A DNA stretch of 64,000 nt. Origin: Flavobacterium sp. KMS. Its GTDB lineage: Bacteria > Bacteroidota > Bacteroidia > Flavobacteriales > Flavobacteriaceae. The first letter of the stretch is position 1; the number at the start of each line of letters is the position of its first letter. The translations under genes and the position numbers were made by a program. The DNA is taken from positions 51,219 to 115,218 of the forward strand of contig NZ_JSYP01000013.1 in NCBI RefSeq assembly GCF_000813005.1. The letters are read 5' to 3'. The notes beneath the pieces were generated by a model. That model was not told the DNA's origin and searched no databases. It was given only the letters and a program-made list of their open reading frames with translations. This document shows positions 32,293 to 41,526 of the stretch, piece by piece.

Positions 32293-34872
32293 ATGAATAG
32301 AACTTTACACCAAATTTTTAAGCGTTTTTTTTTATTGATAGTTTTAGTATCAATTTCTACAACTGCACAGATTAAAATAAATGAGGTCATGGCGAGTAAT
32401 ACCATGAGTTATGATCCTACACAATACAACTTTTCGGATTGGATAGAATTATATAATCCAGCGAATACTACAGTTAGCTTTCGAAATTATTATTTTTCTG
32501 ATGATATCAATTTGCCTACTAAATGGCAAATTACAAGCTCTAAGGCTAGTATTTCTAAAGTAGGATATTTGCTAGTTTATTTTGATGAAACTAATACAAG
32601 CACAAATGCAAGTTTTAGGTTGGAGCCTAAAGGTGGAACTATCTATATGTTTGATGCCAGTAAAAATCTTGTAGATAAAATAACTTATCCTCCTTTAAAT
32701 AACGGTAATATATCGTATGGCAGAACTACTGATGGTGGTAGTGAATGGAGTCTTATGAGTTATCCTACCCCTAAAACAACTAATGCTAAAGGTTTTCCTG
32801 CAAGTAAACAGGCTGAACAACCTTTGTTTAGTGAAGCGGGAGGATTTATTAGTGGGACGAAACAAATTACATTAACGAGTAAAACTCCTGGAGCTTTAAT
32901 TTATTATACATTAAATGGTGACGAACCTTTTGATGCAACAACTCAGGTAACTGATGCATCTAAAATGCTTACTGGAAAAGCGTTGCTTTATAATGGCGCA
33001 ATCTCTGTTACTAATGCTGTTATTAGAGCAAAAGTTTATGCACCTGGTTATTTACCAAGTACTGTTGTTACTCAATCTTATTTGCAAAATAAACGAAATA
33101 TTGATTTGCCTGTTTTTTCGGTTTCTTTGAATGAAAAATATCGAAATGATGGAACGTTGGGAATATGGAGAAATTATAATAATAAGGTTATGAAAAGACC
33201 TTCTAATGTTGAGTTTTTTCCAACTCAAAATGGAGCGTCTAATTTTAACTATCAAATGAATGTTGAGATATTTGCAGCTAGTCAGCGTGCAAAAGAGCAC
33301 AAACAATTTAATATTATAGCAGACAAAAGATTTCAGGGAAATAATCGAATGAAATATGACTTTTTTAATGAAAAGAAAGGTCAAAAAAGAAAGTCGGTTA
33401 CATTAAGAACTTCGGGACAGGATGGAAAAAAAACGATGCTGCAGGATGCATTAGTTCATGTTTTGATAAAAGATCAAATGGATATAGACCGTAGAGCTTA
33501 TGAGCCTGCTGTTGTGTATATTAATGGTAATTATAATGGCTTGATGAATATTAGAGAAAGAACTCAAAAGGATTATCTGGAATCTAATTATGGTTTGGAG
33601 ACTAACGAATACGATTTGTTAGGTAAACATAACGATTATTCTACTATTCGTGCTTCTCAGGGAAACATGAATCAGTGGAATGAAATGGTAAGTTATCTTA
33701 AAGCAAATGATCTTAAAACTGAAGCAAATTATCTTAAATATGTAGAGAAGTATATTGATGAGCCAGAAGTACTAAATTATTTTTTAGTACAAACTTATAT
33801 TAATAATAGGGATCAGCCTGATAATAACATTAAAGCATGGAGACCTTATGCTAATAAAACAAAATGGCGTTATATATTGCATGATGCCGATTTGGCTTTA
33901 ATAGTTTATTCATCTGCGGATAATAACATAAATCGTACACAAAAGAGTTCTACAAGCTCAATGGGTTATGTTTTTTATAGTCTGTGCAAAAATGCAACGT
34001 TTAAGCAAAAATTTGCAGGTCAGTATATTGTTCATGCATATCAAACATTTGATCCTACCAGAACAACACCTATTACTGATAGTCTTGCAAAAAAGATTGA
34101 AAATGAAATAGGTTATACACATGATGTTCATTCTTCGGTTCCGACTTTAGCAACTTGGAAAAAAAATATCCAAACGATGAAAGATTATTGGATTAAAAGA
34201 CAACCCTATGCTACTAAACACGTAAAATCTTCTTTTGGTTTGAGTGGTAATGAGATGGCATTGAATGTAAATAATGATTTTTCTAAAGGGGATGTATTGT
34301 TAAATACTATTAAATTGTTGAATAATTTTAAAGGAAAATATTTGCAAAGTCTTTCTTATTCTTTGGAGGTTAAACCTAAAGCAGGTCATACTTTTAGATA
34401 TTGGGATATTAAAATAGATAATGTAAGTAGTCAAGAATTTGGTGTTACTTATTCTGGAGTAATTCCTGCTAAAGCAACAAATGTTGTTATTACTGCTGTT
34501 TATGATAATGATACTGTAAGTTCTGAAACTAAAAAGAATGATGAAGATAGTACTGCAGATGCAGATGAGAATGTAATGAAATCCTCGGATGTGAATTTAT
34601 CTGAGAACAAAGTTGTTATCGAGGAATTAAATAAACAGTTGGTAGCAAGCGATGTTAGAATATATCCTGTGCCAATTACGGAAGATATCCTTACGATTAC
34701 TGCTGATGGAAATACGATATTAGCAGTCGAATTTTACGCTATAAATGGTTCTTTAGTAAAGAGAGTTGTACCAGAGGAAATGCCTCTTGATGTTTCTTTT
34801 TTAAGTAAAGGTGTTTACTTGTTGCGTATTTACACGGATAATGGAGTAGTAGTTAAAAAGATTATTAAATAA
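32293..34872 (+). CDS. Secreted CotH-kinase-like protein with lamin-tail domain and T9SS sorting signal
   Basis: 859 aa. The signal peptide ends near ISTTAQ. Domains in order: lamin-tail domain (about 25-140, KINEVMASNTMSYDP...DWIELYNP); chitobiase/hexosaminidase C-terminal-like Fn3 repeat (about 180-265, PGALIYYTLNGDEPFD); CotH kinase-like domain (about 275-640) with NGNYNGLMNIRERTQKDYL and YILHDADLAL; a short linker rich in Glu/Asp; and a C-terminal sorting domain (from about 790, VRIYPVPITEDILTI ... GVYLLRIYTDNG) for the type IX system. CotH proteins phosphorylate spore-coat proteins in Bacillus; surface adhesion or protein phosphorylation is possible here. A terminator follows. Confidence 0.88.
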   Translation: MNRTLHQIFKRFFLLIVLVSISTTAQIKINEVMASNTMSYDPTQYNFSDWIELYNPANTTVSFRNYYFSDDINLPTKWQITSSKASISKVGYLLVYFDETNTSTNASFRLEPKGGTIYMFDASKNLVDKITYPPLNNGNISYGRTTDGGSEWSLMSYPTPKTTNAKGFPASKQAEQPLFSEAGGFISGTKQITLTSKTPGALIYYTLNGDEPFDATTQVTDASKMLTGKALLYNGAISVTNAVIRAKVYAPGYLPSTVVTQSYLQNKRNIDLPVFSVSLNEKYRNDGTLGIWRNYNNKVMKRPSNVEFFPTQNGASNFNYQMNVEIFAASQRAKEHKQFNIIADKRFQGNNRMKYDFFNEKKGQKRKSVTLRTSGQDGKKTMLQDALVHVLIKDQMDIDRRAYEPAVVYINGNYNGLMNIRERTQKDYLESNYGLETNEYDLLGKHNDYSTIRASQGNMNQWNEMVSYLKANDLKTEANYLKYVEKYIDEPEVLNYFLVQTYINNRDQPDNNIKAWRPYANKTKWRYILHDADLALIVYSSADNNINRTQKSSTSSMGYVFYSLCKNATFKQKFAGQYIVHAYQTFDPTRTTPITDSLAKKIENEIGYTHDVHSSVPTLATWKKNIQTMKDYWIKRQPYATKHVKSSFGLSGNEMALNVNNDFSKGDVLLNTIKLLNNFKGKYLQSLSYSLEVKPKAGHTFRYWDIKIDNVSSQEFGVTYSGVIPAKATNVVITAVYDNDTVSSETKKNDEDSTADADENVMKSSDVNLSENKVVIEELNKQLVASDVRIYPVPITEDILTITADGNTILAVEFYAINGSLVKRVVPEEMPLDVSFLSKGVYLLRIYTDNGVVVKKIIK

Positions 34873-34904
34873 AAACTAATTAATTTTACTAAACAAAAGG
34901 TTTT

Positions 34905-34940
34905 AAAAAAGCGCATTGTCTATGACTTTGCGCTTTTTTT
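34905..34940. terminator. Bidirectional rho-independent terminator
   Basis: AAAAAAGCGCA pairs with TGCGCTTTTTT, with A-run and T-run on either side, so it works for the CotH gene and could also serve the convergent AraC gene. Confidence 0.8.
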
Positions 34941-35073
34941 GAATATTTTTTGAGTTTATTGTTTTTTAGCCCAGATAGTAACGGCATCCTTTTCTTTGTT
35001 TCTTTAACAAAGAAAAGATAGAGTGGATAGCTGGAATTAGCTCCTTATAAAAATATTCAGGGTAATAATAAAC

Positions 35074-36123
35074 CTAGATAATTAATAGGTCTAGTGCCGA
35101 TAATTCTGTTACAAAAGGGCAGAACATACTTATTACCACTTCTTTTATTTTCATAAGTCCTGAACCTATGCAATTATTTTGATTCTTGATTTGACTAGGT
35201 GGATACCCAAAATATTTACGGAATGCTGTACTAAAATGATTAGGAGATTTATAACCTAACGATTCTGCTATTTGATATATATTTAGTTCACTTTTTAGTA
35301 ATTTTTGTTTGGCTTCAGTCATTTTTAGTTCGTTTAGATAACCAAAAACGGTTGTGCCAAATATTTCTTTAAAGTATTTTTTTAGCTTAAATTCATTAGT
35401 TCCTACTTTTCGGGCAAGATCTATTAATGAGCAGGGTGCCATAATGTTTTGAGTAACTATTTCTCTGGCATGGTGCATTCTTTCGACATCAATTTTCGGA
35501 ATTGAATGTAAAATCTTTTGTGCTTGAGTTAATTGCTCTACTTGTAATAATAATAATTCAGAAACTTTTGTTTCCATGTACATTCTACGAAAATGACCAG
35601 TTCTTTCGCAAGAGCTTATGTCTCTTACTACAGCCAAAATCTCTGGCGTCATAATCTCGCTATATTTTACTTGTTTTACTGGATTTTCATTAGAATATGT
35701 TGAGATGAATTCAAAATCCAGATCTAAAGAATCTACTAGTGTGTTGTAGGTATCTTGCGGGATTAATATCGAGAGGTATTCTATTGCTGTAGGTGTAGCG
35801 GGAAGTTTAGCCAGTTTTGTACCTGCGGGTAAGTAATGTATTTGGTGATGCATCATGTTGGTACATCCTTTCATAAAAAAGAACATCTGCATGACTGGTT
35901 CGTCTGTAAAATATTCAATTTTTATAGGTTGTAATAAATCCACCTCGATAAAGTTTATAAAAAACGATCCTGCTAAAGTTTGGCTATCTTTTATGCTGCC
36001 ATATTTGGAATCACTGAATGTAATAATATCTTCAATAATTTCGTAAGCGTGATCTTTTTCTTCAAAAAAAGTCTGGTCACAGAGCTTGTAATCTATGTCT
36101 TTTATCGTGGTTTTAAGTTGCAT
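35074..36123 (-). CDS. AraC-family regulator divergent from the XusAB-like genes
   Basis: 349 aa from ATG at 36121-36123 (MQLKTTIKD); the longer frame to 36195 begins in the divergent promoter region. N-terminal sensing domain of about 230 residues, then two helix-turn-helix units (about 237-330; SLIDLARKVGTNEFKLKKYFKEIFG and NIYQIAESLGYKSPNHFSTAFRKYFGYPPSQIK). This is the PchR/YbtA-like layout known from siderophore-uptake regulators. Because it is divergent from a TonB receptor plus DUF4374 lipoprotein, it probably activates them on binding an iron-siderophore. A TATCTTTG -7-like box lies at 36147-36154. Confidence 0.87.
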   Translation of the reverse strand: MQLKTTIKDIDYKLCDQTFFEEKDHAYEIIEDIITFSDSKYGSIKDSQTLAGSFFINFIEVDLLQPIKIEYFTDEPVMQMFFFMKGCTNMMHHQIHYLPAGTKLAKLPATPTAIEYLSILIPQDTYNTLVDSLDLDFEFISTYSNENPVKQVKYSEIMTPEILAVVRDISSCERTGHFRRMYMETKVSELLLLQVEQLTQAQKILHSIPKIDVERMHHAREIVTQNIMAPCSLIDLARKVGTNEFKLKKYFKEIFGTTVFGYLNELKMTEAKQKLLKSELNIYQIAESLGYKSPNHFSTAFRKYFGYPPSQIKNQNNCIGSGLMKIKEVVISMFCPFVTELSALDLLII

Positions 36124-36232
36124 TCTAATTCTTACTATGTTGGTTACAAAGATACGTTTATATTTAATATCTGTATTGAGTCTAAATAAAAACAATCCTT
36201 TTTGTGTATGTTATAATCCCTTATTGACACCC

Positions 36233-36260
36233 TTGACCCGAGAGACTAGAGGTAATTTTG
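36233..36260 (+). promoter_or_regulatory. Bacteroidota-type promoter of the TonB receptor gene
   Basis: TTG at 36233-36235, exactly 17 bases, then TAATTTTG at 36253-36260: a full match to the TTG-N17-19-TAnnTTTG consensus. Transcription would start near 36266, leaving a leader of about 28 bases to the ATG at 36294. Confidence 0.7.
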
Positions 36261-36293
36261 CAGGCAAATTAACAATGCCAATTTTACTTTTTA

Positions 36294-38879
36294 ATGCGTT
36301 TCAAAAACTACATCGATTGTTTTATAGCAATCAAGAATATAATAACTGATTGTATTACAAATGGATGCGATGATGTATTTGGGTTAAAAGAAAAACTTTT
36401 TTTTGTAACCAATACAAATATTCAGCCTTTAAAAGAGAAAAACTCTTTATTACAATCTCTAAAATATAGTTTGTTATTTGTTGGTATGTTTTTTCTGCCT
36501 TCAGGGGCATTTGCTCAAAACGGAACTCTTTCGGGAGTTTTAAAACTAGAAAATGGTACACCAATTAGTTATGCAGCTGTTGCTGTTAAAAACACAAAGA
36601 ATCAGGTAATTACAGATGATGAAGGTAAGTTTGAATTTAGAGGTCTTGCTTTTGGGCAGTATGAGATTGAGGTAAGTTCTATCGAGATTACCAGAAAAAG
36701 CATTAATGTAGAATTTAAAGGCAGCAACGAAAGGATTATTCTGGTTGTTGAACCTTCAGAAAGTTTAGGCTTAAAAGAGGTTGTTATTAATGTAAAGACT
36801 GAGAAAAAAGAGGTTGAAACTAAGGGTTTTGCTGTAAATGTTATTGATACTCAAAAGATGGCTTTGCAGTCTATACAAACTAATGAGTTGCTGGATCGTT
36901 CGGCAGGGGTTCGTATTAGGCAAGATGGTGGATTGGGTTCTAAGATTGATTATAATATTAATGGTTTATCGGGTAATGCTGTAAAGGTTTTTATTGATGG
37001 TGTTCCTGCTTCTAACTTTGGTTCTTCATATTCATTAAATAGCATTCCTCCAGCATTAATTGACCGTATCGAGGTTTATAAAGGAGTTGTTCCTGCCAAT
37101 CTTTCTGAAGATGCATTGGGTGGAGCGATTAATATTATTCTTAAAAAGAAAACTAGAAACACGCTTGTTACATCTTATTCATTGGGTTCTTTTAATACTC
37201 ATCAATGGAATATAGCGGGTAATTACCGAAAAGAAAATGGGTTAACAGTTGATGCTTCTGCATTTTACAATTATAGCGATAATAATTATGAAGTTTGGGG
37301 AAAAAGTATCGCTTTTAAGGATTACACAGGACAAACGAAGACTGATCAACGTGCAAAACGTTTTCATGATGCTTATAAATCATCTGGAGTAAAGTTTGAA
37401 GCTGGTTTTACAGATGTTAAATGGGCAGATAGGTTTATGATTGGTGGTATTTTATCTAAGGATTATAAAGAGGTTCAGCATGGTATTACAATGGATAATG
37501 TATATGGTGACCGCCATACCAGACGTAATTCTAGCATTGCAACATTAACTTATAGTAAGAGTGATTTATTTACAAAAGGATTTTCGCTAAAAGTTGATGC
37601 AAGTTATTCTTATTTAAAAAGGCAGGCTATAGATACTGTAGGTGTTATGTATGATTGGACAGGAAAACCAATAATGTATCCTGACGGAACTTATGTAAAA
37701 TATAGTAGTGGGGCAGAGGTAGCAAGTGCTAAAACTCTAGGTATTAATACTGATAAGACTTTGTTTGTTCGTACGAACTTAGGATATACAATAAATAGCA
37801 ATAATACGATATATGCCAATTATATGTATAATAATTTTATACGTGGTATATCGGATGAATTACAACCTTTGGGTCTGCAATTACTAGAGAATACCAGGGA
37901 TTTAGAAAAAAATATCGTTTCGTTTACGTATGAGAATTTGGCCTTTTCGCAGAAATTGAGAACTAATATTTTTTACAAGCATTATTTTCAAAAGGCAACT
38001 TCAAATGAACCTTATAGGAAAGATATTGTTACAGGAGTGCCTAATTACGAAATGAGAGTATTTACCAAAAAATCTGATTTTAGCGGATATGGTATTACTT
38101 TATCTTATGAATTAAATCCTAATTTGTATTTGTTAGGATCTGCAGAGAAAGCGATGCGATTACCTAGTCCTAACGAATTGTTTGGTAATGTTAATGATAA
38201 TTTACTTGCTCCGGCAGGAGAGCTTAAGCCTGAAACGAGTTACAATGTAAACATTGGAGTAAATTGGTCTGGATTAAAATTTGGCGATCATTCTATTAGA
38301 CTAAATACCTCTCTTTTTTATAGAGACACTAAAGGAATGATTAGGGAATCTATAAGGGCAGGAAGTTTTACTTACTCGCAATTTGAAAACCTTGAGAATG
38401 TTATGTCTCGTGGTATAGATGCTGAGATTATTTATGATTATGCCAAGAAGTTTAATCTCTCATTTAATGTGTCCAAGTTTGAGTCTTTATTTAATACTCA
38501 ATTTGATGCCAATGGTGCTCCATATTTATTTTATCGTATGCAAATAAGAAACGAGCCTTCGTTTAAATTTAATATTAATGCAGTTTATTATCAGGATGAT
38601 TTATTTGCAAAAAACGCTAAGGCTTCTATTTATTATAACATCAGTTATGTAGATGAATTTCTTAGGAATTGGGCAAATGTTGGAGGTAAGAACTTAGACT
38701 ATATTCCAACACAATTTTCTAATAGTTTAGGAATCGCTTATACTTTTCCTTCTAATAGATTTACGATTAGTGTAGATGCGAAAAACATATTTGATCAACA
38801 GATATTTGACAATTTTGGTTTGCAAAAACCAGGCAGGGCATTTTTTGCCAAATTAACGTATTCATTAACTTCAAAATAA
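36294..38879 (+). CDS. TonB-dependent receptor, XusA-like (siderophore/iron uptake)
   Basis: 861 aa. A carboxypeptidase-regulatory-like beta domain (about 77-155, GTLSGVLKLENGTPISYAAVAV) precedes the plug (DRSAGVRIRQDGGLGSKIDYNINGLSGNAVKVFIDGVP) and a beta barrel that ends in FFAKLTYSLTSK. The hydrophobic signal core lies unusually far in (about 58-74, SLLFVGMFFLPSGAFAQ), after about 55 residues that look non-coding. No internal ATG offers a normal start, so the real start may be a rarer codon, or the leader is extended. Directly followed (9 bases) by the DUF4374 lipoprotein, the partnership seen in xusAB of Bacteroides thetaiotaomicron. Confidence 0.88.
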   Translation: MRFKNYIDCFIAIKNIITDCITNGCDDVFGLKEKLFFVTNTNIQPLKEKNSLLQSLKYSLLFVGMFFLPSGAFAQNGTLSGVLKLENGTPISYAAVAVKNTKNQVITDDEGKFEFRGLAFGQYEIEVSSIEITRKSINVEFKGSNERIILVVEPSESLGLKEVVINVKTEKKEVETKGFAVNVIDTQKMALQSIQTNELLDRSAGVRIRQDGGLGSKIDYNINGLSGNAVKVFIDGVPASNFGSSYSLNSIPPALIDRIEVYKGVVPANLSEDALGGAINIILKKKTRNTLVTSYSLGSFNTHQWNIAGNYRKENGLTVDASAFYNYSDNNYEVWGKSIAFKDYTGQTKTDQRAKRFHDAYKSSGVKFEAGFTDVKWADRFMIGGILSKDYKEVQHGITMDNVYGDRHTRRNSSIATLTYSKSDLFTKGFSLKVDASYSYLKRQAIDTVGVMYDWTGKPIMYPDGTYVKYSSGAEVASAKTLGINTDKTLFVRTNLGYTINSNNTIYANYMYNNFIRGISDELQPLGLQLLENTRDLEKNIVSFTYENLAFSQKLRTNIFYKHYFQKATSNEPYRKDIVTGVPNYEMRVFTKKSDFSGYGITLSYELNPNLYLLGSAEKAMRLPSPNELFGNVNDNLLAPAGELKPETSYNVNIGVNWSGLKFGDHSIRLNTSLFYRDTKGMIRESIRAGSFTYSQFENLENVMSRGIDAEIIYDYAKKFNLSFNVSKFESLFNTQFDANGAPYLFYRMQIRNEPSFKFNINAVYYQDDLFAKNAKASIYYNISYVDEFLRNWANVGGKNLDYIPTQFSNSLGIAYTFPSNRFTISVDAKNIFDQQIFDNFGLQKPGRAFFAKLTYSLTSK

Positions 38880-38888
38880 ATAATCGCA

Positions 38889-40205
38889 ATGAAAATTAAA
38901 TTTAGAAATTTAAAAAGTACATTACTATCAGGTGCTTGTGCAATAGCACTACTAGGCTCATGTAGTAGTAATGATAATAATGGAGACACTCCTACATCGC
39001 CAGAGGTAAAAACTGATTTTCAATTGGCTTTTGCTAGTGGTTCTGGTAGTATTTCTGGTACTTATCTTCAGGGGGTTACAGATCTTTCTCAAGGTGAAAT
39101 TTCATATTCTAAAAAAGGATATTCAATGACTTCATCTCGTACAGCAAGAGTATTTACATCTACAGATGGTTCGCTTGTTTACAGTCTTAATTATACAATT
39201 GGTACTATTGATAAGTTAACGTACCATGGTGGAGATAATTATAATAAAATAGTAACTTTTGATGCTTCTATTCCATTAGGGGTTAAGGCAGTACGTTTTA
39301 CAAAAATGACTGATAAAGTTGGATCTGTTCATAGTATTGCTTCTGTTAAAGTATTTGGAGGAGCTAATAATACAGAGTTTTTAAAACATAAGATAACTGC
39401 AAGTATCGGTCTTCTTGATTTAGAAGCCATGAATTTTGGTAGTAACTTTAAGAAAGATATTGATGTAGTTCTTCCTGGAACTTTGGCAAGTGAGGGGTAT
39501 TATATTGATCGTATTGATTGCCCGGTTATTTCTGGTAATAAATTGTATTACGGTACATCTGTAAGTAAATTTAATGCATCAACTGGTGCTAATGATGCAA
39601 CTGATAAAACATTTACTCTTGTATTAGACTATCCAAGTTTAGCTAATGCTACTGTAATTAGTACTTCGCAAGTTAAAGGAGCTACAAATGGTTACCGTAC
39701 ACCAACACAACACTTTAATGAAGCTGGTGAAATCATGCAAATGGTAAGTAACGGTAAGGATTTAAATATCGTGAAAATTATAAATGGTAAATATGATGAA
39801 ACCTATAAATATAGCGTAAGCGGATTGTTAGGTAGAGATGCTTCTAGTAATGGTTGGTTCTATGCTGGTAACGGAATTGGATATATGCCTTACGAAAAGA
39901 AAGGTGACACAAAAATTCAGATTGGTGTTGATAAAAATGGTGATCCAAGCTATTCTGCTCCTTGGGGATTGGCTAGAATCGACCTTAAAAACAATAGGAT
40001 TGTAGACTTAAATGTACCTGCTGGATTATGGTTAACTCAATACCAATTTTCAGTTGTTAAAAATGGTAAATTTTATATTGCATTAACTCCAGTAGGAACT
40101 CCGGGTAACATATATATGTTTGATGTAAATTCTACAGATGCTAATGGTACTTTGGGTGCAAGAATAACAGCAGGTGCAGATCAATATTATATTGGAATTT
40201 TTTAA
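38889..40205 (+). CDS. DUF4374 surface lipoprotein, XusB-like
   Basis: 438 aa. Lipoprotein signal with Cys at residue 25 (ALLGSC) and a polar tether SSNDNNGDTP. The body has repeated beta-strand units (KTFTLVLDYPSLANATVIST, GYMPYEKKGDTKIQIGVDKNGD, WGLARIDLKNNRIVDLNVP) as in a beta-propeller. From memory, XusB of B. thetaiotaomicron is a DUF4374 lipoprotein that binds ferric enterobactin. This protein likely captures a foreign siderophore for the receptor encoded upstream. The PepSY gene xusC is not next to it; the following gene is on the other strand. Confidence 0.82.
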   Translation: MKIKFRNLKSTLLSGACAIALLGSCSSNDNNGDTPTSPEVKTDFQLAFASGSGSISGTYLQGVTDLSQGEISYSKKGYSMTSSRTARVFTSTDGSLVYSLNYTIGTIDKLTYHGGDNYNKIVTFDASIPLGVKAVRFTKMTDKVGSVHSIASVKVFGGANNTEFLKHKITASIGLLDLEAMNFGSNFKKDIDVVLPGTLASEGYYIDRIDCPVISGNKLYYGTSVSKFNASTGANDATDKTFTLVLDYPSLANATVISTSQVKGATNGYRTPTQHFNEAGEIMQMVSNGKDLNIVKIINGKYDETYKYSVSGLLGRDASSNGWFYAGNGIGYMPYEKKGDTKIQIGVDKNGDPSYSAPWGLARIDLKNNRIVDLNVPAGLWLTQYQFSVVKNGKFYIALTPVGTPGNIYMFDVNSTDANGTLGARITAGADQYYIGIF

Positions 40206-40439
40206 GGTTCTGAGATTTTAAGAAAGGTACAGAGGAACTAAGAAGCAAAGGTTCAAAGGTTGTTTGGTTTATGTATAAACTGAGTAACTTTTGAACCTTT
40301 GTTTATTTGTAAGGTGCTAAGGTTTTTTTTGAAAAGGCACTAAGGCACTAAGATGCAAAGGTTCAGAGGTTCTAAGAGGCAAAGGGACAGAGGGCACAAA
40401 GTAATCTAAAATCTACCTTGAGCCTCGGGACTAAAATTT
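40206..40439. repeat. AAAGGTTC-family repeat block
   Basis: Between convergent genes, words such as AAGGTTCTGAG, AAGGTACAGAGG, GGTTCAAAGGTTG and CACTAAGGCACTAAG iterate, with a minus-orientation arm TTTGAACCTTTG (40290-40304). No gene. Confidence 0.75.
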
Positions 40440-41285
40440 CTATTTTTTTGCAGTCATTGTTGCGCCAGCAGAAGCTATAACTACCAAGGCAACAGCTAGT
40501 ATTTGGCTAATAGTAAGGTGTTCTTGCAAAAAGAAAAAGGCACAAATCGAGGCTGCAGCTGGTTCTAAACTCATTAAAATACTAAAGGTACGCGGAGGTA
40601 GTTGTCCTAGTGCTTTCATTTCTAATGTAAACGGAATTGCGCTAGATAAAAGTGCAAGTGCAATACCCATTCCTAATAAACCAGGTGTAAGATTACTTAA
40701 TCCGTTTTCCATGATTCCAAAAGGGACGATAAGTATAGAGGCAAATAACATTCCTGTTGATACTGCATCACCATCTTTCATAACTCTGGAAACTTTTCCT
40801 CCTAATATGATATATGTTGCCCAGAAAACACCTGCTAATAATGCAAATAAAACACCAACAAGATCGATACCATTGCTAGACCACGGCGCAATAAGAGCAA
40901 TTCCTATTGCAGCAAGTAATACCCATAAGTAATCGACTAAACGCTTAGAACCAAAAACGGCTACTAATAAAGGTCCTACAAACTCTAATGTAACACCAAG
41001 ACCTACCGGAATTCGTTCTATAGCTAGATAGAAAATTAAGTTCATTGCTCCCAAAGACAAACCATAAGGAATTACAAGTTTCCATTGAGGAGGAGTAATC
41101 ATACGTAAGTTTGGTCTATAAACTAATAATAATATTATTGCAGAAATTCCTATACGTAACGATGCAGTTCCAGCTGCACCAAGAACAGGGAATAGACTTT
41201 TTGCAATGGCCGCTCCACATTGTACACTTAAAATTGCTAAGATAATTGCTGGTAATGGAGGGATATTTATTAGTTTGTTTTTCAT
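40440..41285 (-). CDS. EamA/DMT-family exporter, RhtA-like
   Basis: 281 aa from ATG at 41283-41285 (MKNKLIN); an in-frame TTG four codons earlier is less likely. Ten membrane helices in two EamA repeats, with the features of the RhtA branch: ILSVQCGAAIAKSLFP, ERIPVGLGVTLEFVGPLLVAV and LGQLPPRTFSILMSLEPAAAS. The E. coli relative exports threonine and homoserine. Length is typical. It is next to the urease operon on the same strand but separated by a 240-base repeat gap, so it is probably independent. Confidence 0.87.
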   Translation of the reverse strand: MKNKLINIPPLPAIILAILSVQCGAAIAKSLFPVLGAAGTASLRIGISAIILLLVYRPNLRMITPPQWKLVIPYGLSLGAMNLIFYLAIERIPVGLGVTLEFVGPLLVAVFGSKRLVDYLWVLLAAIGIALIAPWSSNGIDLVGVLFALLAGVFWATYIILGGKVSRVMKDGDAVSTGMLFASILIVPFGIMENGLSNLTPGLLGMGIALALLSSAIPFTLEMKALGQLPPRTFSILMSLEPAAASICAFFFLQEHLTISQILAVALVVIASAGATMTAKK

Positions 41286-41526
41286 GGAAAGATTCAAAAT
41301 ATGAGGGCGCGAAATTACAAAAAAACTAACTTAAAATTTTGTAATAAAAGTTAAATGATTTGTAATCTTTTCTTGAATATTTTACAGGAAAAACACTACA
41401 ATATTTTTAAGCGTTTTTCGGTGATTTTTTAACCATATAAGTCATTTAAGAAAACTTAAGTTTCGTTTACATGAAAGTTATATTCTTATATGGTTAACTT
41501 TTTAGTTTAATGATATAACTCAAGAA
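41286..41526. repeat. Gap with AACCATATAAGTCATTTAAG inverted repeat
   Basis: AACCATATAAGTCATTTAAG (41433 onward) and, after about 45 bases, TATTCTTATATGGTTAAC. Same family as 1170, 22387 and 61143. It lies at the end of the urease-urea channel series. Confidence 0.7.

Noticed and set aside
33052..33384. 110-codon minus-strand frame inside the CotH gene
   Set aside because: Shadow of a well-supported domain protein; composition is that of an antisense frame.
36225..36270. Riboswitch (TPP-like text ACACCCTTGACCCGAGAGAC) before the TonB receptor
   Set aside because: Only a fragment resembles the aptamer. The same bases form a perfect TTG-N17-TAATTTTG promoter, which explains them better.
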